A stretch of DNA of 64,000 bases, taken from Cadophora sp. MPI-SDFR-AT-0126. Lineage: Eukaryota > Ascomycota > Leotiomycetes > Helotiales > Ploettnerulaceae. The stretch spans positions 1,240,001-1,304,000 of the forward strand of contig JAGMVK010000006.1 in NCBI GenBank assembly GCA_020747065.1, written 5' to 3'. The notes under the pieces were generated by a model that worked only from the letters and a program-made list of their open reading frames with translations, was not told where the DNA came from and made no database searches. Of this stretch, positions 21,917 through 33,409 are shown piece by piece. How positions within the stretch are numbered: position 1 is the first letter of the stretch; each line of letters opens with the position of its first letter. The translations under genes were made by a program, and so were the position numbers.

Positions 21917-23663
21917 TCATCCCCATAAGCCTAAAGTCCAACTTGATCTTTCACCAGCACCTGTTTTGTTAAATGCCCCTGGGGCCATGCTCTGCCTTTG
22001 AGAAGAGCTACTTGATTCACCAGACTTTGAAGCTCCTGAAATGCCTTGCTGAAGCCATTGCTCCCGATCAACGCTAGAGATAGCAGCAATCTTCAATTGG
22101 GAGAGTAGACTTCCTCCAGACCATGCTCCGAGGGATTCCACGGCTCTCAAATAGCCTGTTTCAATGGGTGGGATGCCTTTACTGGCTTCTCGCTTCAGTC
22201 CGTCCTCGATAGGATCTGATTCTTGTTCCTGGTGAGCTGCAGGAGTCGTTGCTGTTCCCGGTTTCTCATCTAGCTGCAAAACCTCAGTAGGACCATCTTG
22301 CCGCGGCCGAGTTCGTTGCAATTTGGCATTCAAGCGTAGCTGTTCCACAGCCTTGCCGGTAACTGGATCCCATCCTCGTTGTTCGATAAGAGTAGCCACT
22401 TCATCCAAAACCCTCCTCTTCAGCCCGAGAATGCGGGATCCTCCCCCAACAAACACAACTCTAGACATGCAGACCGATCGTAGATCAACTGGTAATTGAA
22501 GGAGACTCCTGTAAATCAACAAATGGAGAGGTAGCTCCTCTTCGTCCAATTCTTTCTCAGGTGTTCCAATCGCAAACAGAGCAGTCTCGCAAGGCTCTGC
22601 TAGGTCTGAAGCAGAAAGTTCTAAAGTCCTTCGCGGCTTGGTCGATCTGAGTGGTACAGTAATTGTAGCATCTTCATCACCCTTCTTACTGATATGCATG
22701 TCCCTTGTGCTTGATCTCAGCTCGTCCTCTTCAACAACGGGGGTCAGCCCTCGGTCGAACGATCTCTGTTCCAGCTTCTTAAGTGGTTTGCACCAGCCCA
22801 TTCGCATCAGAACTTCCTCGCATTCGTCAAAGCTTGGCAGTTCCTCGTCTTGTGGTTTGTCTGCAGTCCCTATGAGATCGATAGCTTCTGAGAGCATTTT
22901 GAATGTTGCTTCTCCCACCATCTTCATTCCTCTGACAGATCTCGTACATTGAACCTCTCTATATTCATATACTCCAGTAACTACCGTCTCCGCCCAACCG
23001 ATGTCTATAACCAGAGCAGACCGTAGGCCAGCTGCAACAGTTGTGAGGATCGGTGCTGACATCAAAGATATCGTCGGTGGCTGGAAGTTCGCAAACAGAG
23101 TATCAAGTATCGTAGATAGTAGAGGAAGCGGCAAAGTAGAAGGAATAGCCAAGAGCATGCGTCTCGGACGGGAGTCTATCAAGAGAAACCTAGGAATATT
23201 AGAAGATGTCTCTCGCAGGGTCTCAACAACCTACTGACTTCGTAAATGCCTCTCTAACTGCCCTGTCAAGCTTATCCCCAACCAGACCGATATCAAGACC
23301 CCTCAGATCGGGTTTCCACAGCTCATATCCTTCTCCCCATCCTTTCGATTGTACATGGCTCTCCTCCGATGGCTCATAATCTGTTCTCCATCTCCTTAAA
23401 TCCCCTGGTCGACGTTGTTCCTCAGGTCCGAAATCAATCACTGCCTTTGGCAGTGCATCTCCTGCAAACCCAGCTCGCAGGTATCGGCTCCCCAGCTCTA
23501 GGATAACGCAATCCTCTTCGGCACGTAGAGCGGATGGCGATCCGAAGGTAGATGATATTGTTCGCAGAGGGGTATGGGGGCTCGCTGGTGCGCCTGGCTG
23601 TGTGGACGTTGGTGAACGGATATTCGCAACACTGCGATGGGATGGTCCACTTGGATTCGACAT
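21917..23663 (-). CDS. ARP10: Actin-related protein, ARP10-type (dynactin pointed end)
   Basis: Two exons, 23239-23663 and 21917-23189, with a 49-nt intron; 565 aa. The splice restores AFTKFLLIDSRPRRMLLAIP. An actin-fold N-terminus is clear (ILELGSRYLRAGFAGDALPK, FGPEEQRRP). So are the second-half signatures ALVIDIGWAETVVTGVYEY, LRSVCMSRVVFVGGGSRILG and GYLRAVESLGAWSGGSLLSQ. Compared with actin the nucleotide-binding loops are poorly kept, and a Ser/Glu-rich insertion lies between lobes, as in fungal Arp10. ARP10 caps the pointed end of the dynactin Arp1 filament with Arp11-type activity and supports dynein cargo transport. The start at 23663 is the first ATG; codons upstream lack one. It is divergent from the YEN1-like gene, with 308 bp between starts. 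Confidence 0.88.
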
Positions 23664-23971
23664 TCTGCTACATTTGTCCGAGCTGTGCTTCAATGTCTCG
23701 ACGCGACGTAAAGGATGCTGAATTCCATGCTTGGTGAAGTCGCGTTGAAGGCGGCGAAATTACGGTTACCGTGCCGACTTGAGCTTGAAAGTCAATTTCA
23801 ACGACTTTCTTTCAACCCCTCATAATTCGCAGTCAATTCACGTGCATTGCTTCTCCCTGCATAAATTTGCTTTTTTGTACTTGATATCAGTAATTGTAGC
23901 GCATAAGCATGAACTCATACATGACCAGCCCGTAACTATCAAGAGGGCGGATTGTTGTTTATGTTGACATC
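23664..23971. promoter_or_regulatory. Compact divergent promoter of ARP10 and YEN1-like genes
   Basis: Only 308 bp separate the two outward-facing start codons, so the genes must share or abut promoters. No repeat or clear site is seen. Confidence 0.5.
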
Positions 23972-26821
23972 ATGGGTATTCAAGGGTAAGCTCAGCCACA
24001 TCACGATGGAACATAACTCACACATGTCCCCAGGATTTATGACGAAATTGGACGAGGTGAAAGAGTATCCTTGTCCAAATTAGCCATCGAAAAGTTTGAG
24101 CAAACAGGTCGCCCGTTCAGACTTGCCATCGATGTGTCTATATGGCAGTTTCAGATTCAAGCTGGACAAGGAGGATCAAACCCAGCAATTCGGACTCTGT
24201 ATTATCGCCTCATCCGCTTACTGGCAACATCAATACAGCCCTTGTTCGTTTTTGATGGGCCGAAGAGACCTCAATTGAAACGGAATAAGAAGGTGGGAAG
24301 AGGCGGAGCATCAGCTCTAGAAGTCGCCACCAAGCAGCTTTTGAAGTTGTTTGGCTTTCCGTTCCACAACGCTCCCGGTGAAGCTGAAGCAGAATGCGCT
24401 CTCTTGCAGCGACACGGTATTGTCGATGCTGTCCTTAGTGAAGACGTCGATACACTCATGTTCGGATCTGGAATCACGTTACGAGACTGGTCATCCGAGG
24501 GCTCGAGAGGAAATAAAGCTCCAACTCACGTCTCACTTTTTGATGCGAAGAAGACCAAAGATGGCAAATCTGGACTTGATAGAGAAGGCATGATTCTCGT
24601 TGCACTTCTGAGTGGAGGCGATTATGCGACTGAAGGCCTGAAGGGATTTGGTGCTAAAATAGCATGTGAAGCTGCACGAGCAGGATATGGGAAGTCATTG
24701 TGCAGCATCTCGAGATCTGACGAAGACGGTTTGGCAAATTGGCGAAATAGTCTGGTATACGAGCTCCAGACCAACGAGAGTCAGTTTTTCAAGACCAAGC
24801 ACAAGAGTCTGAGAATTCCGGACGATTTTCCGAGCAGGGAGATTTTAGGATACTACACTCACCCGGTGGTATCATCTACAACTAAAATCGAGAAGCTGAA
24901 AGAGGAGATCTTATGGGATGGTGAGGTGGATGTTCCTGGTCTTCGGAACTATGTCAAGGAAGCATTCGACTGGACGAACAAAGTGGGAGCCACTAAGTTT
25001 GTTCGAAATCTTGCCCCAGCTCTACTAGTCCACAAGTTAAGGCTCCGAGCGAATCGACGAGATTCTGGTTATGGCGATCTCGTTCTCACGCAGATGAACG
25101 AGATGGAGTACGTCAGAAAAATCTGTGGGAGGAGGGAGCATTTCAGTATGGATGGCAAGCCAGAACTCCGAGTCGTCTTTGCTCCACTGGACATAGTTGG
25201 TCTGAATTTGGAAGACGAACATGATAATTCAGGAGACTATGGACGAGATGGTCTTGCCCCGGTCAATGACGACGATCAGATCGAAGCATATGTATCCGAG
25301 GACGAAGCCCCGAAAAGCAAACGAGTGACAGCCGCGTACGACCCTACCAAACCTGACAAAGCTTGGATTCCTGAATCGATTGCAAAAGTCGGGGTACCAC
25401 TGAAGGTAGAAGATTATGAAGAGGCAGAGAGAAAGAAGCAATTACCAAAAGTAAAGGCTGTCAGGAAGACAAAAGCTGCGGTCAAGGGCGGAATGCCCAA
25501 CGGGGCCCTGGACAAATTCGTCAAGATCTCTAAGTCCGTGGAAGCAGAATGTATTTCTGCAAGAGCACCACTGAGAACAATTACTGCCTCACAGCCAGTT
25601 CTACCCCCTGTCTATCTTGCTCCTTCTCTGGACAGACTCCCAGCCTCTCAACCAGTTCCAACGTCTAAGAGCAAGCCATTATCTCTCTCAACACGATCCA
25701 GTACCGATGCACTTCCCTCAAAAACAACCAGCAAAACCCGCATCAAAGCTAAAACGACAGCTCCCGTCAAGTCCAGGCCAAACGCCAACCCCTGGTCCCT
25801 CGCTAAACCAGCAACATCCTCACAAGTCAACCCGTCAATAACCAAATCCCTCGACACCTACTCCCTCAAATCAACAGATTCACCAGCATCTGCCAACCAT
25901 GAACTTTACTACATCACATCCAGTCCTCTAGCCTCACCAAGGTCACCTCCTCCACCATCACGCCCTAACTCACGGAAGCACACACGTTCGCAATCATCAC
26001 CAACACCGCCACAAATCCCTGAGAACGAGATTCCCCTCCCAGATACCGTGACCATCTCTCGCCGCACGCGAAAAGGCCGTTCTCACCCTGTCATCACTCC
26101 ATCGAAAAGCCAGCCTCAACCAAATTCACGATCAAAATCTCCGTCTCAGCCCTCATCCAGAAAGAAGATATCACCAGATCGTGAATCTGCGTCTCATCCA
26201 CCAACAAGCCATGAAGAGCACCCATCAATTCCCGAGCCAGTAGCAAGAAAGCTATCATTCTCCGCTCCTGCACAGTCTCCATCTGCACAGCTACCCGGCT
26301 CCAGCTTGAGTGCCGATAAAGCCAGTGACAATGCGAATGAAGGCGAGGATCAAGATCACGATGAAAGCTGCGGAGACTTCCCCAGCATCCAGAACATGCT
26401 GTCACCCGCGCCAGCTCCCGCATCTGGCTTAACCTCATCATCTTCCATCTCAACATCAAAATCTCAAGCTAAGTCCAACATCGTAATCTCCCTCGACTCA
26501 TCGCCTCCTCAACCAGTCCGATCGTCCCAGTCCCACCACACCACCACTTCATCCTCCTCCCTCAAACCTACACACGAATCTGACCAAGCGCAACCGACTA
26601 CAAAGCCGGAATCAAAAGCGGTGGCGAAGAAAGGCAAGCGCTTCATCACGTTGCGGGAGAGTTTGGAAGGATCATGGAAGGAGGTTACTGAGGAGGAGAT
26701 GCTTGAGAAGGAGAAGGAGAAGAGGAGTAGAGCCGGGAAAGGATTGGGAAATCAGAACGGAAAGGAAGTCAAGAGGTGGAGATTTAGCGAGGTTGAGATG
26801 TTGGATCTGACTAGTGAGTGA
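23972..26821 (+). CDS. YEN1: XPG-family Holliday junction resolvase, YEN1/GEN1-like
   Basis: Two exons: a 14-nt first exon (23972-23985, MGIQG) and 24034-26821; 933 aa. The tiny first exon supplies the invariant N-terminal MGI-x-G needed by XPG nucleases, followed by IYDEIGRGERVSLSKLA. XPG-N has RLAIDVSIWQFQ and PLFVFDGPKRP. XPG-I has GEAEAECALLQ and LSEDVDTLMFG, with the metal-binding acidic residues intact. The helix-two-turn-helix follows (LLSGGDYATEGLKGFG). After the nuclease core comes DPTKPDKAWIPESIAKVGVPL, typical of fungal Yen1. A 400-residue Ser/Pro-rich unstructured tail ends with the conserved-looking KRFITLRESLEGSW. Yen1 cuts Holliday junctions late in the cell cycle and is usually controlled by phosphorylation of such tails. 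It is nuclear by inference. Confidence 0.93.
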
Positions 26822-27498
26822 AGAACCTGCGCTCGATAGCTTGTGAGGGGCCTATGAGTTTTGATATTGGCAAGAGGACAGTTGGGAGAGGAAGTTCATG
26901 TTTGTAGTAATGTAATGGAATGATTTTGAGTATTATGGAAGGTGAATTGTCAACTCTGTTCAGACTTTGATTGGGGGAAGTTTTGGAATTTCCCTCCGGC
27001 TCCGTAGCACGTTCGAATGACGCAAAGTCTATATGGGAGAGGTTGTGCTCGTAATAAAGAAAGTAAGGTGTCGCCCTACCTACTGTGAGACAAGCATGCA
27101 CCTCTTTCATTCTCTTGAGATAACATTCGAAACGCAAAAACACGACTATCAAAAGACAGAAAAACAAGCAAAACTGTGTTCTTGATAGAATTTCACCAGA
27201 TACACTCACAAAAATATGGAGTAGCTGACTTGCTTCCACACTTGCTAAGTTGCCGCTCGAGGTTTCGGTTAGTATATAGCCAGGAATGTTGTGCCCTCAA
27301 CGGGCTCATCTTTCATTCTAGCATTGATCTATGTGCTCATGGACAAGCCAAGTCATGGGTCGACTATTCTAGCAAACCCCATTGGCGAGTCCATCCATGC
27401 TATTTCATTTCATACTACGCCATGCCGTGCTATGCCCTCATGATTCCCACACGCTCCATATTCCAAGAATTCATTCCTGTACCAAAACACGCACATAT
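26822..27498. other. Intergenic region between convergent genes
   Basis: Holds the 3' flanks of the YEN1-like and calponin-homology genes. No gene is supported. Confidence 0.4.
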
Positions 27499-29629
27499 CT
27501 ATCGTCCAGGAGGTGGTCTCGGACCAACAATCTGTCTCCGACCAGACCCAATACCCTGCGTACCTCTGTTCTGACCGTCACCGCCAGTATACCCGGTCCA
27601 CTGATTGACGTCCCATTTGCCGCCTATCCCACCACCAATGCCATCTACACCATCGCCTTTGGGAACCTTGTTCTTGAGTTCCTTTTGGCTCTCTTCCCAT
27701 TCCTGCTGTCGTTGCCGCTCCATCTCCATCTCTCTTTCCAGTAGAGACTTCGAAGCCCAGCCTGAAGCTTTGGTCTTCTGCTGGGAGGCTACACGACGGC
27801 GGTCTTCAGCGTCACGCTCGGCTGCACTGTCGAATCCGCCGATTTCGTTTGAGTAGGTGGTGTTTGTTTGTGCTTGTCTGGGTTCGGGGTTGGATGATAG
27901 GTAACGATCTGTGCGGTTTTGATTTGGAGTGAAGTTCTGCTCTGGGGCTTTTGCAGAGGCGTATTTTGCAGGATCAGGAAGAGGGCGTGAAGAGCCTGTG
28001 TTTTGCTTTACAACTCTTGGTGGGAGAGATGGTGTTGGTTCGGGGAGTGGACGAGGTGATTTTGATGGCTGTGCAGTATGTACTGGTTCGTCTGAATGTT
28101 GCGATTGCCATTGCTTTCGTAGGTAGTCTCTTTCGTCTTCACGCCAGACTTCATCCTCATCTTTGCGTGACGGTGCACGTGGTCGACTTCTTGATCGAGA
28201 CCGTACTTTGGCATTCTCTTCTTTGACCCGATTTGCCAAATCGTGATCTTCCATAGCTTGTCGGCTTCGTTGACTTGATTTCGCTTGTCGCTCTCGCTCG
28301 TATTGGCGCTCTCGTTCGCGAGCCTGCTCAAGCTCTCTCTCCAATTCCTTGATACGACTGCTTTCGGAATTTTCTCCGTTACTACTTCCTCTTGACAGGC
28401 CATTCTCGGCTTGGTATTGGCTCAAGAACTGTCCCCTCAATCTGGCATCGCTATTACCACGGGCTCTCTTGCGTTCATCCTGCAACCGAGCCTCCGCCTC
28501 CCGTTCCTCTCTTTGCCTCGCCTCTTCTTCCTGACGCCATCTCTGCTCTTCCTCCTCCCATTTCCGCTTCTCCTCCTCGGCCTTTTGTCGCTCCCGTTCT
28601 CTAACTTTCCTCGTCTCCTCAGCCCATCTCCTTTCCTCTTCTATCCGTGCCCTCTCTTCCTCGGCTTGCTGTTCTGCAATTCGTCTCCGTTCCTCTTGTT
28701 CTGCTTCCATTCTTTGGCGCTCGGCTTCAGCCTCTTGCTCCTTTCTCTTCTTCTCCTTCTCTGCCATGTTCGGAACACTCGGACCAGCACTTGTAATCTG
28801 CCGTCTTCCCCCGAAAGAAACACCCAGGTTTCCTTGACTGGCACCACCCATATAACCGTACTGCGCGATATTCCAAGCTGGAGATGTAGCCCCTTCATCT
28901 GATTTCTTGCTCCAACTGCTCACTCCTGGTGACATCGGATTCGTGGTGCTCTTCGTCGGGCTCCATCTTCCACTATTAGAATCGCCGGTCTTTGTAGGTG
29001 TTAAAGAGGGAGGCGGTCTCGCATATGCTGACGATGTATTGCTGGCATTCGACACCCCGCGTCCTCTATTTCCATAGCTGCCCCCTCCAACAGCACCAGA
29101 CCCAGTTCCTTGCGGGCTCATATATCCATTCCGTGATTTTCCACCGATTGGGCTTGGGAACCGCGAAGGATTGATCCTGTTCGCGGCTCTGCTAAATGCG
29201 CCCAAACACTGTAACACTTGCGCCGGATCCTTGGATTCGAACAAATCAACTGTGAGGAATGTATCGTGGGATTGAAGATTGAAAGGCGCGGATTTGCAGG
29301 CATCGAGGAAGAGGGAGATATTTTCCATCTGAACAAAAGGCATTACAGCCTTGGCCTTGAATCGAAGTGTATTTGGTACTGCCAGGTTGACCAGTCTGAA
29401 GGAAACAATGTTAGTAATTGCCCCAAACACCAAATCGCAAACGGGAAAACAGGGGACCCTACTTGCAAAGAGCCACTCCATCTTTGAGGCTATCCAACAG
29501 GTCGCCAGGAGCAAGTCGCTCTCCTAATGATTCTTCGATGAAGGTCTTGACTTCGTTGGCGGCTTGCGGAGTGTATCGATCCAAGCGCAATTTGCGCATA
29601 TCTTTATCGAGGGATGTTACAGATGCCAT
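27499..29629 (-). CDS. Calponin-homology domain protein with long coiled coil
   Basis: Two exons, 29463-29629 and 27499-29395, with a 67-nt intron; 687 aa. A single transgelin/Scp1-type CH domain occupies about residues 15-130 (RYTPQAANEVKTFIEESLGE, DLLDSLKDGVALCKLVNLAV, MPFVQMENISLFLDACK, DLFESKDPAQVLQCLGAFSR). Such domains bind and bundle F-actin. A Ser/Gly/Pro-rich linker follows. Residues about 280-450 are an extreme Glu/Arg/Lys-rich helix (EEERARIEEERRWAEETRKV), then a disordered C-terminus ending near GRRQIVGPRPPPGR. Yeast Scp1 is about 200 aa, so the coiled-coil and tail are a filamentous-fungal extension. Likely cortical actin or septum-associated; localisation is inferred. Confidence 0.9.
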
Positions 29630-30644
29630 GATTGCGGTGATTGCGGTGTAACAGAGATTTCACTTTCGTAGGCGGACAAAGAAACATACAGAATCCTGTC
29701 TGCCTTCGCCTTCAATATTGCATTATTGCGTGGCAGGCGGGCGCATGAATTGCGGCGGCGGGGCTGGCATTTCCGCCAAGGCTGACATCCATGGAATAGA
29801 GTGCTACCTGAGGCACTCATTAAGGCACTAAGACTATCCCGGCACGTGGCTGAAATGTGATCAGTTTTGCTCAATTCAGTTTTGGATTTTCGACCTCAAT
29901 ACCACCTCCCACTATTATCAAAATATGTCCATCGGAGGTTTTGTAAGTCATATCAATGCCGATAGACTGTCTTCAGAGGTGTTATCTCACTAAAGAGGCA
30001 CGTGTCCGTCTCATTCCCTTCGCAGCTGAAGTCACACCACTCTTTCCACCGGCAAAAAGGCTCTTGGCAAGCTAGCCCTTTCGATTTTTACACCCGAGCT
30101 CAAGCCAGATTCCGTGGCCGGGGAAGGGCCAGGGTTTGCATTGACCGACTTGCTGACATAGACCCACCTCGTGATCACCTTGCCAATCAAATGTCTCTGA
30201 CTCTGGTGCCTCAGGCCGCTTAAAAATCCCTGTCAGACTAGTTTCTAGCGCAGGTCACCCTTGAATCGCAAGCTCTTTGCGGGTTGGAAGTGTTTGTGCC
30301 AAATCTGATTCGCCTTGCCCGTGAAGCTTCCGTCGTCCCCAGAGAACCGACCAGCCCAGCGCTGCGAGCTGCGAGCGAGCGAGCGTGAGCCTTCCCTTCC
30401 CATTCTTACTTTGCATCCATTTCTAGGCTTTGTGTCCCTTTCCCTTCCCATCCTTTCTCTTTCTCACCCACACCATTTAAGTACACCGCACTTCTTCCCT
30501 TTCCCTCTTATCCTCTTACTCTTCCATTCTCTATCTTCCCTCACTTCCTTCTTCCACTTCTGACGTCTCAATTCCTCTTGAGATTTCCATCCACTTGCCC
30601 TCTAGTCTTCTTCTATCTGTAAACACTTCCAATCTTTCTCAATC
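29630..30644. promoter_or_regulatory. Divergent promoter region with CT-rich leader
   Basis: A 1.0-kb region between the minus-strand calponin-homology gene and the plus-strand gene at 30645. Roughly 30385-30630 is strongly pyrimidine-rich (CCTTCCC, TTTCTCT blocks), typical of the core promoter and 5' leader of an expressed fungal gene reading right. A GAGC tetranucleotide run lies near 30370. Confidence 0.5.
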
Positions 30645-31953
30645 ATGAGATCGTTCGAGCAATCATACTCCTCTGATCCTGTCCTCACTCTACCGGCTCA
30701 ACACCCTCACCAAGTAAGTGATATCTCTCATTTTCAGCCGCGTGTGGAGTCCACTATCACAACCCAAGGCGCAAGTGAGGCTCTCCTCGCGGCTTAACCT
30801 ATCCATCTTCCCATAAGAACATCAGATATTGACTTCCTTGCAGTCTTCATTCAACATGGATTCGAATCGGCCAGTCTTTACCACTCCATTCACCAACGGC
30901 ATCCACCAGTCGCCAGCCAACTCCTCTTGGTCGAGCCTGACACCCACCCAATCTACGCCGCGATCCGCTGCCGGTAGGAAACGGTCAAGAGACGAGGCCG
31001 CGTCAAATCTCGAGGAGGACTACTTCCAAGTCCCAGCGCCAGTTATTCCTGAGCCTGAGAACGAGGATGAGTGGGAATATGGCGAGGGCATGGTGCTGAT
31101 AAAGAAGGGAACAGGTTATGTCACTGACTCCACGAGTCAGACGGGTACCTGGCAAGAAGAGAAGGCCGCAGAGGAACAGGCGAGGTTAGCCGCACAGATA
31201 GCTGCCGCGGCTGAGAGACCTGTCATTCGAGCCACCAAGAGCCAACGGTTGAACCTGAGCGCAACGCCTGCTATCCCGGAAGAGGTATCTCACGATGCTG
31301 CTTCTCCAGGAGGATCGCCAGAACGTCACACAGAGCCTACCGTCGACATGTTCACGCTCCACTTGGGCATCGGCTGGTCTTCGATGGATAATGCTGGACC
31401 AGATATTCAGGCTGCAGCTCGAGGCTGGGCGAAGTTCATCGAGAACCACTTCCCAATCACGAATGCGAAGATACAGCTGCAGAGCAAGGGTCTGTCGAGT
31501 TATCTCGTCGAGGCGAATGAAGGATACTTCCTCTTCGGCGAGGATCTAAAGCAGGGACGACTTGTCAGCACAAGCCTCGAGAGGCTTTGGCTTAATCTCA
31601 GAGGTCCCAATCCTGTCTTCGACGGTGACCTAGTAATGGAGGCTGGTCAGACTCCCAAAGTTGAAGCGCACTCGATGGTTGAGAGCGCTATGAACGGAAT
31701 TCCGGTCGTCGGTGTCGCAAATGGCATCAATCCACCTTCTGGAGGAGGACAGGCAATCAATGGCATGACGGGTGTTGTTGAGGCGCCAATCACCAGCGCA
31801 AGAAATGTATCGAATAGGATCGATGGCAGCGACGGACATTCGCTGAGCGGAACTGCTATGAACGGGATTGCAACGACCAATGAGATGGGCAATCTTCAGA
31901 ATGGCGCGCATAAGCCACCTCAGTCAGTTGAAGTGGAGATGGATATGAGTTAA
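30645..31953 (+). CDS. Conserved-looking hypothetical protein, probably nuclear
   Basis: Two exons, 30645-30713 and 30844-31953, with a 130-nt intron; 392 aa. I chose the ATG at 30645 because it follows the CT-rich leader and splices in frame at a TTGCAG acceptor. A shorter form could start at MDSNRPVF. A basic KRSRDE patch near residue 70 may be a nuclear signal. Next is EDEWEYGEGMVLIKKGTGYV, then an Ala/Glu helix. A folded-looking central block (MFTLHLGIGWSSM, IQAAARGWAKFIENHFPITN, SYLVEANEGYFLFGEDL, ERLWLNLRGPNPVFDGDLVM) precedes a low-complexity tail. I recognise no named domain and assign no function. Confidence 0.75.
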
Positions 31954-33409
31954 ACGGCTATATCACGATATATGGGATGGGGATTTTTAAATGGGGCAGG
32001 ATTTACTTTCATCTGGAGTTCAGCTGGGTATTGCATTTAGGTTGGTCGGGCAGGATCTCCATAGAAGGGACGAAGCATTTGTACAATATTCATGGGAGGG
32101 CGATTAAGTTATCGCCTCTAACTACGCATTAACTAGTGCCGACAGCTTTTTGAAAGCAAAAAAGTCGGTCAATCAGTCACTCGAAAAAAGAAAGACGAAA
32201 TAATTTAAGCCATTTTGCGACTGGAACTTCCAGCAAATATCTTGCGACAGGCAAAGAGATGAAAGGCAAAGTACTCAAGCAGCATGTGACGATAATCCGG
32301 TGATGTATCTGTCTGACTCGAGGTTGACTCGGAGTGGACGAAGCAAAAGAAAGTGGACTTGGGCTGTTGCGATCAGCTTGTCGGCTCTTGTCTGCTCTTG
32401 TCTGCTCTTGGCCTCCCTTGCTTCTTGGGCACCACTTGTATGGAACAAGAGCGCACAAATAATGCAGGACTTATGAAAATGGATGCAGCCAATGCAGATC
32501 TCACATCCCTCTCTGCTCGCAATGATTGGGCCGACACTGGCCGCCAATGCCGATGCCGATTGGAATGTCTGTGAGCAAGCTGCAAGCAGCTATTTCTCCA
32601 GTCCAATAATCCACTCTGCGGTCCAGCTGCCACCGCATTTTCAGGCTCCCGTTCAGGTTTTTAGGCTAGCATTGCATTCTGCTAGCTAGCGAAAGGACTG
32701 GCCGATATGCGCTGCTGCATCCAGCAGCTGGAGGCCCTGATTCGAGGATCCTGAGACGCAGCTTTGCTAGAACATGCACGTTTATTGGACGAGGACGGGT
32801 CCAAGACCAAGACCTTGCTTGTGATCCTGTCCCCAGATGCCAGTCGCCACTCTCGAACTACGAACCGTACCGTACGAACTGCCCGGTTGCGGTGCACCGC
32901 AGCGCAGTGAGTGCAGCAGCAGTGCAGCAAATGCTTGAGCGCGATTGACTGCTGCGCAAGGCGTGAGGGCAACAACATAGAGACAGCCAAGAGCGTGAGT
33001 GTGTTCGTAGTGCGAGTGCAGCGCGCCCAGGGGAAGGACTGCAGTCAGTCGTTCTCTTTGTGTCGCCAGATACCCTACTGTTCCTCGTTCTTTGTTGTGG
33101 AGAAGCTTCGACGCGTTTCGTGAAAAGACGCATTTGATACTCGAAGTTGGTCAGTACTTGAGTTACCCCGAGGCGTCGAGGTCGAGGTGATAAATAGAGA
33201 AGGAATTCGTCGCATCGCGGCTGGGCAGCAAAACATAAAAGAAGGAACCTACGAGCTATTCTTGCTGTATGATAGCTATTTTACGACTTTGGCTCAAGTC
33301 ACACTCTAGCAAAATGCGAACGGTGTACTGAATCCGGTATGTTATTCTGCCTCGGCCGAGCCTTGCTCCAAACTCACCATGGGTAGCAACAGAAAGGCTG
33401 GCACGGAAT
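31954..33409. other. Intergenic region upstream of the BTB gene
   Basis: No gene is supported in 1.46 kb. Three 10-bp units (TCTGCTCTTG or a one-base variant) lie in tandem at 32381-32410. GCAGCAGTGCAGC-type repeats occur near 32915. An ATG at 33379 in another frame, in good context, might act as an upstream start or first exon for the BTB gene. Confidence 0.4.
32381..32410. repeat. Three tandem 10-bp units
   Basis: TCGGCTCTTG then TCTGCTCTTG twice, head to tail. A more degenerate unit precedes them at 32371-32380. Confidence 0.7.
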
